Program-made: the position numbers and the translations under genes
DNA from: Galeruca laticollis
Lineage: Eukaryota; Arthropoda; Insecta; Coleoptera; Chrysomelidae
Direction: 5' to 3'
Assembly (NCBI GenBank): GCA_963921935.1
Contig: OY998179.1
Coordinates: forward strand, 49,706,222-49,770,221
DNA length: 64,000 nt
The notes under the pieces: model-generated
The model's database searches: none
Told to the model about the DNA's origin: nothing
The model's input: the letters and a program-made list of their open reading frames with translations, nothing else
Shown: positions 53,590-64,000 of the stretch, piece after piece
Layout of the letters: each line of letters begins with the position of its first letter
Position numbering within the stretch: position 1 is the first letter of the stretch

Positions 53590-55299
53590 TTGGTTGTTAA
53601 TGACAAAGAAATCACGTTTGAAGTAGACAGTGGTGCTGCAGTATCAGTTATAAGTGAGCGTAAATTTGATTTACTTTTTCCAAATACTACCATTAGTCAA
53701 ACGGATCTCAAACTACTCGTAATTTCCTACTGTAAAACGTCCCTTGAAGTTTTAGGGTATTTATCTTGCAAGGTTTCATTCAAGGATAAAAATTTTGATT
53801 TAAACTTGTATTTTGTTACAGTTGACAGAGATCCACTGTTTGGTAGAGAATGGATTCGTCACATGCATTTGAATTTGTTTTCTACTTCTCTTGGTCATAT
53901 TGTTAATTCATCTACGGAAGTATTGGTCAAGGAAGTAGAGGAAAAGTATTCAAGTGTGTTTACAGCCGGGTTAGGTGAATTTAAGGGTATGCAGGCTTCA
54001 ATTTCAGTAAAAAAAAATACAAAACCTATTTTCTCTAAAGCAAGATCAGTTCCCTTTTCTCTAATTCCTAAAGTAGAAAGGAAAGTTGAAAACTTGCTTT
54101 CTCAAGGTATACTTACTAAAGTGGATAGATCTGACTGGGCTACTCCTATAGTTCCTGTAGTAAAAAGTAATGGAAATGTTCGAATTTGTGGAGATTTTCG
54201 AGTTACACTCAATAATAATATTAAAGTGGATAAACATCCTTTGCCCACAATTGATGAATTATTTAATTCAATGACAGGTGGAAATAAATTTACTAAACTT
54301 GATTTGAGTCAGGCTTACTTACACATTGAAATACGACCTGAAGATCGTCATTTATTAACATTAAATACTCATAAAGGTCTTTATACTAGTAATCGCTTGA
54401 TGTTTGGCATTTCCTCTGCTCCTGCAATTTTTCAGAGAGAGATGGTGAAAGTTTTACAGGGTATACCAGGTATTTCCGTTTATCTAGACGATATTAAAAG
54501 AACAGGGGAAAATGATACTATACATTTAGATCGATTAAAGGAGGTTTTAAAAAGATTACCAGAACATAACTTACGTATTAATAAAGAAAAGTCTATTTTC
54601 TTCGCTGATAGTATTGAGTATTGCGGGTATTTGATAAATTCCAAATGCATTCATAAAATAAAAAGTGAGGTTGAAAGTATTGTGAATGCTCCGAGACCCA
54701 CTGACAAAACTCAATTGAGATCATTTGTAGGATTAATAAATTACCATGGAAAATGTTTACAAAATTTAAGTACCCTTCTGTATCCCCTCAATAAATTATT
54801 ACATAAAAACCAGAGATTTATATGGAATCAAGTATGTGAGCAAACATTTATTTCAGTAAAGAAACAAATGTTGGCTGGTAATTTCTTGGTTCATTTTGAT
54901 TCCAACTTACCTTTAATTTTGGCTACCGATGCTTCACCATACGGAGTGGGTGCAGTATTATCTCATTTATATCCTGATGGAACTGAGAGGCCGATACAAT
55001 TCGCATCTCAAACTCCCAGTGACACACAGAAAAGATATTCTCAAATTGATCGCGAAGCATACAGTATAATTTTTGGCGTAAAAAAATTCTATCAATATCT
55101 ATATGGAAATCGATTCACTCTATATACTGATCACAAACCTTTACTTCAAATTTTTAATCCAACAAAATCCCTACCAGTATTGAGTGCTACGCGTATGCAA
55201 CATTATGTAATTTATTTACAAATTTTTCAATATGATATTCGTTATAAAAATACTAAAGATCACTTTAACGCTGACTTTTTGTCACGATTACCAATCTGA
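53590..55299 (+). pseudogene. Gypsy pol: protease, reverse transcriptase, RNase H
   Basis: Open for 569 codons. Protease EVDSGAAVSVISERKF (DSGA, about 53623) and DPLFGREWIR. RT: KVDRSDWATPIVPV, FTKLDLSQAYLHIEI (motif A), LMFGISSAPAIFQREM (motif B), ISVYLDDIKRTG (motif C, about 54480) and IEYCGYLINSKCIH. RNase H: LATDASPYGVGAVLSHL, YSQIDREAYSIIFGVKKF, LYTDHKPLLQIF and FNADFLSRLP. All catalytic residues look intact. The upstream deletion and the broken integrase make the element inactive, but this segment is the longest undamaged retroelement frame in the window. Confidence 0.85.
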
Positions 55300-56195
55300 A
55301 TTTTCGATGTTTTTGAATTGCAACAAATTGATACATTACCTATTTCATGTTCTCAAATTGCTTATGAAAGTCAAAACGATGTTAATATTAAACCTTTATT
55401 AGACGCTTTACAAACTGGTAGGGATATTCCTCGAAAATATAGATTTAATATTCCACAAACAAAGTTTTCATTATAACAAGGTTGCATAATGCGAGGAATT
55501 CGAGTTGTAATACCTCATAAATTACAAAATCAAATTTTACAAGAATTACATGTTTCCCATTTTGGAATAAACAAAATGAAAAACTTAGCACGAAGTTATT
55601 GTTGGTGGTCAAATATTGATAAAAGCATTGAAAATATTTGTAAAAACTGTACGGAGTGTCAGCAAATCCAAAATAAATCTAGTTTCGCAACAATACAAGT
55701 TTGTAATAAAATATTTTCTACATTTGGAGTACCAAAATACTTAGTTAGTGATAATGCGCAACAATTCGTATCTTATAATTTTCAACATTTTCTCAAATTA
55801 CAGGGTATTAAACATAAATTAATAGCTCCATATCATCCTGTTACTAATGGATTTGTAGAAAGGAGCGTCCAGACTGTAAAAAATATTTAAGAACTCTTAA
55901 ATCTCACAGTAAATTATGTAATGCTGAAAATCAATTGAATGAATTGTTATGACAATATCGTAAAATGCCTCATTGTGTCACTCATCAGTCTCCTTCGAGA
56001 TTAATGTTTAACAGGGAAATAAGCTCCAGACTTGATAATATTAGACCCACTTCACATACCGTACTGGTAACAAATGATACCTATATTAAAGTTCGCAGTT
56101 TTCTGCTTAACCAACGCGTCTTGGTAAGAAATTATTCAGGACAGGAAAAAAGGATTTTTGGTTATATTCATAAGATATTAGGACTACTTAATTAA
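55300..56195 (+). pseudogene. Gypsy integrase, core-deleted
   Basis: After a stop at 55299 the frame resumes (from about 55489): zinc finger HVSHFGINKMKNLARSYCWW and CKNCTECQQIQ, then an abrupt join to FSTFGVPKYLVSDNAQQFVS (second Asp) and VTNGFVERSVQTV (Glu). The segment with the first core Asp, about 60 residues, is missing. Further stops near 55890 and 55950 precede a C-terminal frame (55965-56195) with HQSPSRLMFNRE. Confidence 0.8.
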
Positions 56196-56315
56196 ACTTG
56201 ATGATGGTAGAAATTCGAAAAGACATGTGGATCAATTGCGACGTGCCTGACTGGTATTACATTATTGTTTTTTTTTAAAGTTATATACGTACTGAATGGT
56301 TGACTGGGGAAGGAC

Positions 56316-56463
56316 TGTTAGTATACATAGTCTATATGTCCCTCAGACTAACTTTTATTTTATTGATAGTTGTGAGCATTGCTCTACGGGGGATGACAGA
56401 TGTAAAAATTAAATTACTGAGAGAATTGTTAAACATATTAACATCAGAAAAGATAATAAGAAC
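56316..56463 (+). repeat. 3' LTR start of the second Gypsy, truncated
   Basis: Follows the purine-rich GACTGGGGAAGGAC. Its first 41 bases match the 5' stub; it is cut at 56463 by the Penelope fold-back. Confidence 0.7.
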
Positions 56464-56704
56464 TAGTGTTTTTAAATGAAACTCAATGTCTCTAGTTAAT
56501 TCCACAATATAATACAAGTTATTGAAAATTCTAAAAAATTGACAATTGTTTCGATAAATCAATATCATCGTCAGAATGACAGAAGTTACATTTCTGACGA
56601 TGATATTGATTTATCGAAACAATTGTCAATTTTTTAGAATTTTCAATAACTTGTATTATATTGTGGAATTAACTAGAGACATTGAGTTTCATTTAAAAAC
56701 ACTA
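56464..56704. repeat. Perfect 113-bp inverted repeat, Penelope-derived
   Basis: Left arm 56464-56576, spacer 56577-56591 (TGACAGAAGTTACAT), right arm 56592-56704. The arms are exact reverse complements by base-by-base comparison. The arm plus spacer match the 5' coding region of the Penelope element at about 45130-45020 (minus strand), so the structure is two Penelope 5' ends head to head. Flank 56705-56757 matches the flank of the 21.4-kb copy. Confidence 0.9.
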
Positions 56705-56890
56705 ATATGAGCATATTCCACGAAGTAAGGGTCGAGACAGTCAATTTCATAATAAAAACTGCTTACAATTCGAAGTGGTTATTTGTAAACACAATAGTGT
56801 ACCTGAGATCATGACCACCCTATATCACATTTAGTGATTATTTTTTTGTAGACGAAGAATATAGTTATTCTCTTGTCATATCGTTGAGAT

Positions 56891-57041
56891 GTTAGCATTT
56901 CATATTTTATTAGAGGCTACCTCTCTAATTTTTTCTTGGATAATTTGCTAAAGCGTTTAGCATTTCATATTCTAAGTGGAGGTTACTCCTATTTTTTTTG
57001 GGCGTTTAGCGTCTCATATTTTGGTAGAGGCTGCCTCTCTA
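56891..57041 (+). repeat. Three short tandem-like repeats
   Basis: GTT(T)AGC.T.TCATATT followed by (T/A)GAGG(C/T)T.C at 56891, 56955 and 57004. Spacing is 64 and 49 bases. They lie in the 3' non-coding region upstream of the purine tract and LTR. Confidence 0.6.
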
Positions 57042-57435
57042 ACTTAATCTTTTGGTTATTCTTGAATCTCAGTACGGTACCAATAACTGATATCGTTTAA
57101 TTTTTGATTTTTGTTAATAGGAATGAACTCCTAAATTGCGAATATTATTATTGATAACAGGCATAAGCACCTATTATATTTTTACTTTTGTTAGTTTTCA
57201 AAATGATTTGAAGTCTTGAATTACAAAGCAACAATTCTTGGACTTTCATTGAATATGTTTCTTTCTTCTTTATTTTTTTATCTTCTTTTGATTTCTTGTT
57301 TGTTTTCTTGAATTTGTAAGCGCTACTACATCTTCTTTTATCTGGTTACCACATTCCTGTTGTTTTGGCTACTTTTCTTTGTAGGCTGTTCAGGTTTTCA
57401 AAAAAAGTAATTCTTCGAATTCCTTTTTTTTCTCC

Positions 57436-58140
57436 GAGGAGAGGGGGTGTAACATGTCGCTGAAACATGTTTCTGTTTTCAATAATTATTTTGGATCGTT
57501 ACTTATTCGTCGGCTACTCCAACCTGTAATTTCAAATTCTTTTATTTCAAATATTAGAAACATATCGGTGATCGTTTTTACCATCGTTAAATTGCTATTG
57601 AAAACTACGATTCGAGGAATCGTCGTTTGTTCATTCTTCGCTAAGAAATAATTCAGCATTCAGCTTTTGAATATAACTTTGTGTGTGATTTTTAATTTTC
57701 CTGGCTGCTCTGCAGCCTTTACGGACTTCACTAACTGTACGCACCTCTACGGACTTGTACGAACCCTACGGACCTTTACGGACCTGACGGACCCTCCAAC
57801 AATCCACTCACCGCACCATATCGCTCCAGAGTCCAGACAACGACGGCTCAAGAACTCGTGAATACTCCTGCGAGCTGTACGTCCCGAGTCTTCCCAAGAT
57901 AAGTCCCTAACTTATTTTTGGTAGATATAAAATATTGAGTTGGACATTTTTATTGTAATAACTGATCCTTGTTCGTATTGTATTGAGAATATACGGCTTA
58001 TGTAAATTTATTTTTGTGTCAAATAAATCCATTTGTCCCTAAATTTTGTTTGTTGATTCACCTTATCCCAATTGAGGTAATAAAAATAGTGTAACTAAGG
58101 CCGAATTCACCACCTGAGGAGAGTCCCAAGGACGGGTAAC
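57436..58140 (+). repeat. Polypurine tract and LTR of the plus-strand Gypsy
   Basis: GAGGAGAGGGGG (57436-57447) directly precedes TGTAACATGTCGCTG, a textbook polypurine tract/LTR junction. The LTR has a CTACGGAC-type short repeat cluster (57719-57790) and a polyadenylation-like AAATAAATCC at about 58021. Its 3' end is not certain; 58140 is an estimate, as no matching 5' LTR is in the window. Confidence 0.55.
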
Positions 58141-58183
58141 TTAGGATTGTGAATGAAACCTTATTTACCAAATAAATTGTTTA

Positions 58184-58525
58184 GAATGCGATAGATGTTA
58201 TATTGATCAAACCAAGCAAAGGTTAAAAAACAGAATATATGCCCACAAGAACTCATGTTATGAAAAACATAGGGACAAATCAGAAAAAAACAGCATTAGC
58301 AACACACATATTTTAACAAAATCACAAATTTGACTTTGAAATCGTCAACATCCTAGATAAAGAGAGTAACTACCATAAACGCCTTTAAAGCGAAATTATT
58401 TTTATTGAATTGAGTAAGAATACGGTAATAAAAAAATCAGATATTGACAACTTACATAAAATTTACAAACACATAATTACCAATTATATAAAATTAAAAA
58501 ACAATCGATACCACCTCAATAAATA
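58184..58525 (+). pseudogene. Penelope-like GIY-YIG endonuclease, C-terminal fragment
   Basis: ECDRCYIDQTKQRLKNRIYA corresponds to the C..C/Y.GQT.R.L..R...H segment of the Penelope GIY-YIG domain, though the Gly of YxGQT is Asp here. After a stop at about 58333 another frame gives FDFEIVNILDKESNYHKRL and a C-terminal tail to 58525. It is on the opposite strand to the 43-45 kb element and much diverged from it, so it is a separate family. RT is absent. Confidence 0.65.
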
Positions 58526-58530
58526 ATATC

Positions 58531-58960
58531 TATAATAGATAATTTTTGGGTTTTTAACAAGAATTTGGTTCTTTAATAATTGCTAAGAATTTTTCGAGGA
58601 CACACTGTATTCAAGAAGATGTTCCAGTCCAACATCATTAGTAGTTTTTTACAATTTCTGTTTTCGTTTATCAATGAATATAGTTTATCAATGAATGAAG
58701 AGAAAGAAGTTTTTGCCAATGTTTGAAGATCACAGAAGTTATCAGAACATATTTTAGTTTTTTGTATAATTTTATTTTTTACAAATTTATTATGACTTGA
58801 GCTAATAAATCAAGCATAGTATTAGGTGATGGTGTAACGGCATGTGTGGTGCCATGATATGAGACGATGTTGTAGATGAGTGGTCGTACTGATGCGTATA
58901 ATTTTTGGAGTAAATGTTTGCTACCTAAATTTGTTTGAAATATAATATTATTTATGTCGT
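58531..58960. other. Non-coding stretch before the second CR1/Jockey-like LINE
   Basis: No recognised feature; possibly 3' sequence of the Penelope fragment. Confidence 0.4.
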
Positions 58961-58969
58961 ACTTCATAC

Positions 58970-60017
58970 ATGCCAATATATGTAAATCATACTGTCTTAA
59001 TTGAAACCTGGCAGATACCAGATACTAGCCTGCATCAAGTTGATAGGTATGAATTAATTTATAATGATAGTAAATACAACCAAAACGACGGCGTTGTAAT
59101 ATATATAAAAAACAATTATAACTATTCATACGAAATTATACAACTATACAATAATATAAACATATTGTCGATAAAAATACATCTAGATAAAAATCGTTGT
59201 GCTATAATTTATGCGTTATACAGATCACACGATACAAATCCAAAGAAGTTTATTGCAACTTTACAAAACTACCTCGACACACATGATACAAATTCAGAAG
59301 AATTATACATTTTCATTGGAGATCTAAACAACAATATCTTGGAATTCGATCTCACCACAATTGAATACACAAACCTTCTAAACGAATTCGGCTACATCTC
59401 AACTATTAATAATCCAACGAGACAAAAGGGCGTGCTTGGACCATATATTCATGAAAGCTAAAAATAATATTACTGAGAACATACTACCAATCGTACTCGA
59501 AACAAATATAACAGACCACTCAACTACTATCTTACAAGTGATATTCAATAAGGAAGAAGTGACTAAAGTAGACAACATAAATTACTTTGAAACAATAAAC
59601 ATAAAAACACTAAATAACAAATTAGAGAACACTCCTTGGACCAAAGTATACAATAAAAAAAATCCAGATGTTGCTACTAGCGTATTTATAGAAACATTAT
59701 CCAATGCAATCAAAGAATACACAGAAAAACGTCAAATAAAAAGAAAAGATACAAGAATCGCTCCGTGGATTACTAATGATTTACTTAAATCCATAAATAC
59801 AAAGAACGCACTACATAAAAATGTGACTAAAAATCCTAACGACTTACAATTGAAACTGCAATATAACCACTACAGAAACAAGTTGACCTCCTTAATTAAG
59901 ATTACTAAACTAAAATATTACAATAAACAGATAGAAAGGGATTCAAAAAAATTATGGAATGTAGTGAAAAAAATTAGCAAAATAATAAATCACAACGAAA
60001 CATTGACGCTGTTATAA
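58970..60017 (+). pseudogene. LINE endonuclease and linker
   Basis: Starts inside the APE domain: VLIETWQIPD (catalytic Glu), NDGVVIYIKNNY, CAIIYALYRSHDTNPKKF, YIFIGDLNNNILEF (the GDFN motif altered to GDLN), NNPTRQKG. A base shift near 59440 leads to DHIFMKAK and ITDHSTTIL (SDH motif as TDH). The linker to RT runs to 60017 with NHYRNKLTSLIKITKLKYY. Confidence 0.75.
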
Positions 60018-61006
60018 ATGATACTGGTCAACTTATAACCGACAAAAAAGATATTACCAATGCATTTAACGGAGTGTTTGCATCCATTGGAAAAACACTG
60101 GCAAACAAGATAAGCAGAAGGCCAACCTATACACCAGCAAATAAATCCGTGTGCAATTCTATGATTATTCTTCCAATAGATTCTAAAGAGCTGCGCAGTA
60201 TAATTCAGGAACTGAAAATTGAAAAAGTTGCTGGTATAGGCAACATCAAATCAGTTGCAAATCATATTCTGGAACCCTTAAAAAACATTATCAACAGATG
60301 TTTCGGATCAGGAATATGGCCGTCAGACTTTAAAGAGTCACTCATAATCCCGCTATTCAAAAAAGGGGACTGAAGCACAATCACAAATTATCGCCCTATT
60401 TCTCTGATAACACGCATCTCCAAAATTTTCGAAAAGGCTTTAAAAAATCGTTTAGATTCTTTCCTGAAGAAATATAATATAATCTCTAATAATCAATTTG
60501 GTTTTAGTCTTTGCGTTTTTATAGATCTTCCCACAGCATTCGACACGGTTCACCACAATTTGCTTTTGAAATCTCTTGAAAACATAGGTATAAGAGGACA
60601 AAGTCTGAAGCTGTTCAAAAATTACTTACCAAATAGATACCAGCGAGTAAAACTCGGTGAAGTCATTAGCGAGACAAGGAAAATTGAATTCGGAATACCA
60701 CAAGGTACAGTATTATGGCCGATTCTTTTCAATATTTATGTGAATGAATTATATTCTCTTGAATGTGATGGTTTCATTCTTGGACTCGCTGATGATACGG
60801 CAATACTCTATACAGCTGACACTTGGGAAGAACTAAAAGAAAAATCCCAAAACGATTTTAGTAAAATAAAATCTTTCTTAGATAGTAAATTACTCACAGT
60901 GAACTTGGAAAAAACGAACTACGTCCCTTTTAGCTGTAACAGAACTATCATATTTCACCGCTTAATAAAATTAAATATCTGGGAGTCATCATTGATTCAC
61001 ATTTAA
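60018..61006 (+). pseudogene. LINE reverse transcriptase with internal deletion
   Basis: EKVAGIGNIKSVANHI, FKESLIIPLFKKGD followed by a TGA, then NYRPISLITRISKIFEKAL and NNQFGFS. Here about 25-30 residues (the RG.ST.DA helix) are deleted and the frame goes on with LCVFIDLPTAFDTVHHNLL (motif A), GIPQGTVLWPILFNIYVNEL (motif B) and ILGLADDTAILY (motif C as LADD). The thumb KSFLDSKLLTVNLEKT precedes a frame loss at about 60950. Confidence 0.8.
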
Positions 61007-61583
61007 GGTGGGACTTTCACATTAAATATATCATCAAAAACTACAAATTATTTTATACAAATTCAGATACCTTAAAAACATATTACCAAGCCACCTCCTA
61101 AAAATACCATACTACACACTAGTGGAAAGCCATCTCCGCTATGGAATACTAGGATGGGGAGCTGCAGCGAAAACCTACATACACCTTTTAGAAATATGTC
61201 AGAAACGTTTTCTCAAACTCATTTTTTCTAAAGATCGACAGTACAACTCTGATCAACTGTACCTAGAAACAAAAATTATGGACACCAGACAGCTATACTT
61301 CTTTCACACACTCATAAAATATCACACCACAAAACAAACAGCATTAGTAGATAATCATCCATACAATACACGAAATCGAAATCAACACCCAGGTTCCTAC
61401 ATGATGAAAACAGTAACACAACAACGTTCCTTCAATTTCTTGGCACCAAAATTTTATAACAACTTACCTGAACGAATGAAAACATGTATATATCCACCGC
61501 AATTCAAAAATGTACTGAAAAAATTCATTCTTGACAATCAAAGACAATTAATTCATCGCCATTTCGATACTTACGAAAGCTGA
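61007..61583 (+). pseudogene. LINE ORF2 C-terminal tail
   Basis: MESHLRYGILGWGAAAKTYI, KRFLKLIFSKDRQYNSDQLY, then NHPYNTRNRNQHPG and QRSFNFLAPKFYNNLP. This HLRYGI..WG/N.LQ..Q.....I pattern and the YxTR/R block are standard for the C-terminus of Jockey/CR1 RT proteins. The frame is open for 153 codons to the stop at 61583. Confidence 0.8.
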
Positions 61584-61996
61584 ACAAATCATGATCCTAA
61601 TATGTTACAGTGTGCTGCTTGCATAAATGAGGAGATACTAATTGTTATTCTATATATCGTCTATTTATTTTTATCTCCATTGTTTATTGTTTATAAGTAT
61701 GTTATATTATCATCTCTATTTTTAGGAACTACTTATGAGTATATATTTGTGTAATGTATGTAATAATACTTATAAACCTTTTTATATTTATGCGAAACAA
61801 GTGGAACAGCACAATAGCTTTATTCATTTTATTTTTTTTGTAAGATACTCCTTTGTATTTGTATTTATTGAATAAAGATTATTATTATTAATTCATTGGC
61901 TATGTGTCTTCCAAAGAAAAGGTATAGATAAATCAAACAATTATTTTTTTACTTACCTTTACGTAATCATTCAAAACCTTAATAATCGCGTCGCAA

Positions 61997-62335
61997 TTAT
62001 ATGGGATTATTTTGGAGATACTCTGCTTCGTTACTCGAAATAAGTATTGCAAGCTGCTGTAAGAATCTCTGCTTGCTAAAAATCTTAGTTATTAAAACAC
62101 GTTCTCGTACCGTGATTGCCTCTCTATAATTAGTGTCGTACTGTTTTATTTTGTCAGATAACAAGAAGAACACATTTTTAAAATCTTGTGGACACTTACG
62201 TGTGAAATTGTTTACGGTATTATTGTATGTATAATCCTGAAACCATTTGTTTCCGTATTGATTGTGTTGTTCATACAGTTTTTCAATCCACACACGTCTT
62301 GATCTTTTCTTACATCGTGAGTACTTTTTTTTCGT
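61997..62335 (-). pseudogene. PIF/Harbinger transposase N-terminal fragment
   Basis: RRVWIEKLYEQHNQYGNKW, then a helical stretch and DKIKQYDTNYREAITVRERV: this is the conserved N-terminal pattern of HARBI1-like transposases (W....R...G.....L, then I...DT..R..I...ERL). The DDE domain is absent; after RVLITK the sequence diverges. The upstream end runs into a GC-rich block. Confidence 0.65.
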
Positions 62336-62369
62336 AAACTATACTATTGTCCATTTTCAATACTCCAGG

Positions 62370-62560
62370 ACTTCTGATGGCTCAGTCTGCTTCGCCAGAC
62401 TCACCTCTGAGTTTCCGGGCAAACTACTGAGGCTGCCTAGCGAGGCAACGCTCGCGAGCCGCATATCGAGGCTGCCACGCGAGCCCGTTCGTCCAACATT
62501 GGCGCGGCTAAAAGGAGACAGACGTGTACAAGTGCGGAAAATCAGTTATGGTAATCTAGA
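62370..62560. other. GC-rich island
   Basis: About 190 bases far richer in G+C and CpG than anything nearby (for example GAGGCAACGCTCGCGAGCCG). It is repetitive in CGAGGCTGCC/GAGGCTGCCTAGCGAGG-like pieces. It contains an ORF on the plus strand that has no known domain. It could be a terminal region of an unrecognised element. Confidence 0.45.
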
Positions 62561-62589
62561 TTCAAATTCGATCGAACATGCATCAGAAG

Positions 62590-62790
62590 TTATTTATGAC
62601 TACGGCCATATTTGCCAGTCTACATAAATTCTAGAGAGCCTCGCGACCTACTTGTGCAGGAATAGGACAATCTTCCGTATAATGTGATCCAAAATCTAAG
62701 TCAAAACATATCTCGTCGTTTGCAAGTTGTTACACTTCCAGTGGAGGCAATACACATTACTGTCGTTGATTTGAACGAAAAGTATAGCAA
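62590..62790 (+). pseudogene. Tc1-like transposase C-terminal scrap
   Basis: PRDLLVQE, a stop, DNLPYNVIQNLSQNISRRLQ then VTLPVEAIHIT follow the Tc1 C-terminal pattern (L..EW..IPQ.V...L..SM.RR...V....GG.T.Y). The Trp codon of EW is a TAG here. Only about 50 residues remain. Confidence 0.5.
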
Positions 62791-63261
62791 CGTGTATTTG
62801 TTCAGTTTAATTATTGTCAATAAATTTTGGACAACAAAATATTTTTGTATGTTCCAGCAATCAGTTAGGAAACTATGAATTGGTAAAAAAACTGACGAAA
62901 GTTAAAATTTCGAAAATAACTCAAAATTACGGTGTGATCCTAATTATTGTAGTACTGATGTTTGGAAGATAAGAATTAACGATCCTGTAATGAGCTGGAA
63001 AATTGATGTGCGATTAAGAGACGAGCATTATATCAAAATCTTAAATGACGTAAAACTACCACCAAATAGATAAATTCTTCATCACAATTTTTAATGATTG
63101 ATTAAATCAATCTTCAGTTCATACGGCTCGAATTTAACAAGATCGGGTCAACAATAACAAGTAAAATGTTTTGTGAGGACCAGCAAAAAGTCGTCTCCCT
63201 ACATCGTTGAAAATGTTTAGAGGTTATAGACAAAAACATAGGTATACTTTGATATATCTAC

Positions 63262-63430
63262 AAATGAAACTAACTGCTTCTAAATAATTCCACAATATAA
63301 TGAAAAAATTATAAAAATTCTAAAAAACTGACAAATGTTTCGATATCATGATACTTCATAATTAATTAGAAACAGTAAGTTTCTTTAAAACGGTAACATG
63401 TGTAGAGTCGCCCACAGTACGGGTCGAAAC
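63262..63430. repeat. Diverged Penelope fold-back remnant
   Basis: AATGAAACTAACTGCTTC...ATTCCACAATATAATGA, TCTAAAAAACTGACAAATGT, then a partial return arm (TAATTAGAAACAGTAAGTTTC) and the flank TACGGGTCGAAACTGTTAATTT. It is clearly related to the 56.5-kb copy but with many substitutions and a shortened right arm. Confidence 0.65.
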
Positions 63431-64000
63431 TGTTAATTTAACTAAATTAAAATACTTATAACTCAATTCTTGATGATGTTGCTCGTAGACTTCTTTTCAT
63501 TGTAGACATTTCTGCACCTTGTTTAAAAGGTATTTTTTGTTATTGTTGGAGTTTTCAACGAAATACGGATCTACGGGAGAATGATAGGTCGACAGAGTCT
63601 CTATTCGGTTTATTCAGGAGAAGACAAAAATAGAAACACCCGGGGAAAACCCAAAAACCTAACTATTTTGGCTACATTATGAGAAATTAGAAGAACTATA
63701 ACGTACTGTACCTCATCATTCAAATTTTAATAAAAAAAAGAACCTCCTGGTATACGGAAACTATCATGGCTGGCCAATCCAAGGAAATGGTTCGGACAAT
63801 CGGCAATGCAGCTGCCGGTCAACCGTTGGTGAGATAAAATTAGTTAATATGGTCGTCGAATTCGACGAAGACACCCAACGTCACCAAAGAGCACTAATAT
63901 TTGCATTGGACCGTGGCTTGTTAGCAATTATAGTAGTTGCAAACTCGTTAGCGTTTTTATGGTGTCAATTTTTTATATATACTTGGTGAATTTTTTCTTC
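63431..64000. other. Unassigned end of window
   Basis: No recognised feature. A short frame at about 63764 (MAGQSKEMVRTIGNAAAGQP) ends after 24 codons and has no known motif. Confidence 0.4.

Larger units (their letters stand above)
52976..56463 (+). mobile_element. Second Gypsy retrotransposon, plus strand, with truncated LTRs
   Basis: A 41-base LTR start (52976-53016) is followed directly by gag, pol and a 3' LTR start (56316) that is itself cut at 56463 by a Penelope fold-back. The two LTR starts differ at two positions by eye (GAG/TAG and GATT/GACT). It is inserted in the 3' region of the other Gypsy. A large deletion joins the 5' LTR to mid-gag, and another removes the integrase core. 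Confidence 0.75.
48597..58140 (+). mobile_element. Gypsy (Ty3) retrotransposon, plus strand, 5'-truncated, interrupted
   Basis: Pol from protease to integrase (48612-52078), a non-coding 3' region split by a second Gypsy (52976-56463) and a Penelope fold-back (56464-56757), then a purine tract (57436-57447) and an LTR from 57448. Gag and the 5' LTR are missing. Three frameshifts are visible in pol. That the 57448 LTR belongs to this pol is inferred from order and orientation only. Confidence 0.65.
58970..61891 (+). mobile_element. CR1/Jockey-like LINE, 5'-truncated
   Basis: Endonuclease, RT and C-terminal tail in order on the plus strand, ending with TTGAATAAAGATTATTATTATTA (61868-61890), a simple-repeat 3' tail as in many CR1/Jockey LINEs. 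ORF1 and the first endonuclease strand are missing. Confidence 0.8.

Noticed and set aside
62262..62627. 121-codon ORF over the GC-rich island
   Set aside because: High GC lowers stop frequency; the Arg/Ser/Leu composition follows base composition and no domain is visible.

Overview
The window is AT-rich eukaryotic repeat DNA. It looks like an arthropod genome, most likely an insect such as a beetle. The basis is the repertoire: a P element, hAT of the ZMYM1 type, Gypsy including an env-bearing remnant, Copia, Penelope, I-like and CR1/Jockey-like LINEs, piggyBac, pogo, Tc1, Harbinger and a Crypton-type recombinase. The species is inference. There are no bacterial operons, CRISPR arrays, rRNA or convincing tRNA genes. 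I found no intact host gene; one small ORF (7698-7886) and an inverted-duplicated multi-exon gene fragment (2.1-6.2 kb) are the only non-transposon coding candidates.

Layout. 0-8 kb: a Copia RNase H fragment, an internally deleted Tc1/mariner (673-1578), then a tail-to-tail inverted duplication of an unrecognised intron-bearing gene. 8-11 kb: a pogo/Tigger element with TIRs and TA target duplication, sitting against a (TA)n tract. 11-15 kb: a CR1/Jockey-like LINE (minus strand). 15-19 kb: a decayed Gypsy (minus) interrupted by a ~172-bp tandem satellite. 20-22.4 kb: a ZMYM1-type hAT (minus) broken by a Penelope fold-back and a 312-bp tandem duplication. 22.5-24.1 kb: a Crypton-type tyrosine recombinase followed by a tandem array carrying regularly spaced inverted motifs.

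26.2-42.3 kb is a nested stack that can be dissected base by base. One LINE reading frame is split by three insertions (26342-38496, 38855-40274, 40744-41547). Each is flanked by a 4-5 bp direct repeat, and removing each restores the LINE frame. The first insertion itself contains a 4.2-kb P element with perfect 31-bp TIRs (27004-31224) and a full-length I-like LINE with a 12-bp target duplication (32323-38420). That LINE holds a further TIR-bearing insert (34511-35175).

42.5-64 kb: piggyBac remnant, Penelope element with GIY-YIG endonuclease, a 532-bp pogo-type MITE, an env-bearing Gypsy remnant (minus), a large Gypsy (48.6-58.1 kb, plus) split by another Gypsy and by a perfect 113-bp Penelope inverted repeat, a second Penelope GIY-YIG fragment, a second CR1/Jockey-like LINE, and Harbinger and Tc1 scraps.

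Every transposon ORF I could follow carries at least one stop, frameshift or missing catalytic residue. The P element is closest to intact: splice phases fit throughout and only two single-base frame breaks are apparent. None of the elements forms a cooperating pathway; the connection between them is insertion history.
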